NCBI RefSeq assembly: GCF_021347895.1
Contig: NC_067127.1
Location: forward strand, 17,642,984-17,706,983
Source: Acanthochromis polyacanthus
Lineage: Eukaryota > Chordata > Actinopteri > Pomacentridae
Direction: 5' to 3'
Length of the DNA: 64,000 nucleotides
Part shown: in pieces, positions 63,529-64,000 of the stretch
How the letters are laid out: each line of letters begins with the position of its first letter
How positions within the stretch are numbered: the first letter of the stretch is position 1
Program-made: the position numbers and the translations under genes
The notes under the pieces: model-generated
The model's input: only the letters and a program-made list of their open reading frames with translations
Told to the model about the DNA's origin: nothing
Database searches by the model: none

Positions 63529-63769
63529 GACACACTGAAGCCGACGTTCACGGTAGCCAGCCTGCCAGGCACTACCAGCAGCGCCCAGTCCACAGTACCC
63601 ACCACCTCCACCACCATGCAGGTGAGCAGCGGGCCTTCGTTTCCCATCACCAACTACCTGGCCCCTGTCTCGGCCAACAGCAACGTCAACGCCAATGGGA
63701 CTGTCCTCAAGACCGCGGGCGCCTCCACGGGGGTCATGCAGCTGCCCAGTGGCTTCACTTTCATGCCCG
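63529..63769 (+). CDS. srf: srf exon 3: start of the transactivation region
   Basis: Acceptor ttctcccacag, donor gtatgt at 63770. Phase 0 in, phase 1 out. It encodes DTLKPTFTVASLPGTTSSAQ, then TTMQVSSGPSFPITNYLAPV and ends LPSGFTFMPG, collinear with human SRF (DTLKPAFTVTNLPGTTS and SFPITNYLAPVS). Low-complexity Ser/Thr/Asn/Gly runs differ. The remaining exons lie to the right of the window. Confidence 0.97.
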
Positions 63770-64000
63770 GTATGTAAAGGAACAGAGCATTGGCTGTTAT
63801 GTCCTCCACGCCCAGAGCTCTGTTACCCTTTTTTTATTTTCTTTATGGCTTGTTTGTCTTAACCTCCTCCTTTCGGAGGGGAAATGACACTTCTGCGGGC
63901 CTTCATGTTTTGTTAATGTCGCCGTGCTGTCTAGCTTATTAGCTGATTAGAATTTGAATGGCGCTGCGGCGTGACCTCAGCCGTCATCTCGGGGTGGTCG
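63770..64000 (+). other. srf: srf intron 3 (5' part)
   Basis: Begins with a good donor; runs off the window. Nothing else seen. Confidence 0.9.

Overview
The window reads as nuclear DNA of a ray-finned (teleost) fish. Coding sequence is broken into short exons with GT/AG borders, the introns carry long (CA)n/(GT)n microsatellites, and the noncoding DNA holds remnants typical of fish genomes: Tc1/mariner transposase fragments, a tRNA-derived SINE and small MITE-like elements. There is no sign of bacterial gene organisation, operons, CRISPR arrays or prophage.

Layout. Positions 12985-40726 (+) hold 19 exons of ptk7, the receptor-like pseudokinase PTK7. They correspond to exons 2-20 of the mammalian gene; the signal-peptide exon was not found and should lie upstream, so intron 1 fills at least the first 12.98 kb. 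All exon phases join without a break into about 1,038 codons: seven Ig domains, a transmembrane helix and a degenerate tyrosine-kinase domain. A 3'UTR of up to about 1.7 kb ends near a poly(A) signal at 42388. Directly downstream are a Tc1-like transposase relic, a broken intronless copy of nmrk2 on the minus strand (43825-44344), and further Tc1-like debris (45.65-47.0 kb).

From about 48.2 kb to the end (+) lies srf, serum response factor. It has a promoter with two perfect CArG boxes exactly 20 bp apart, two CCAAT boxes, an AP-1 site and a TATA-like element, then a GC-rich exon 1 holding the N-terminus and the first part of the MADS box, exon 2 (rest of the MADS/SAM region) and exon 3. The gene continues past the right edge. 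A ptk7-srf neighbour pair in the same orientation is also present at human 6p21.1, so this is conserved vertebrate synteny. Teleosts can have two srf paralogues; I cannot tell which one this is.

How the genes relate. PTK7 acts at the cell surface in planar cell polarity and Wnt signalling. SRF is a nuclear transcription factor for growth-response and actin-cytoskeletal genes. They are neighbours but I see no evidence of a shared transcript. The promoter layout suggests SRF autoregulation.

I did not find a new multi-gene system. The observations most worth a second look are sequence-level ones: the fish PTK7 pseudokinase keeps a canonical glycine loop but has lost DFG; the MT1-MMP cleavage motif known from human PTK7 is changed; the SRF Ser103 phosphorylation site is missing; a long uORF with a strong start context overlaps the srf start codon; a CA repeat begins immediately after a splice-donor GT; and a 64-bp piggyBac-like mini-element has a perfect 28-bp palindrome at its core.
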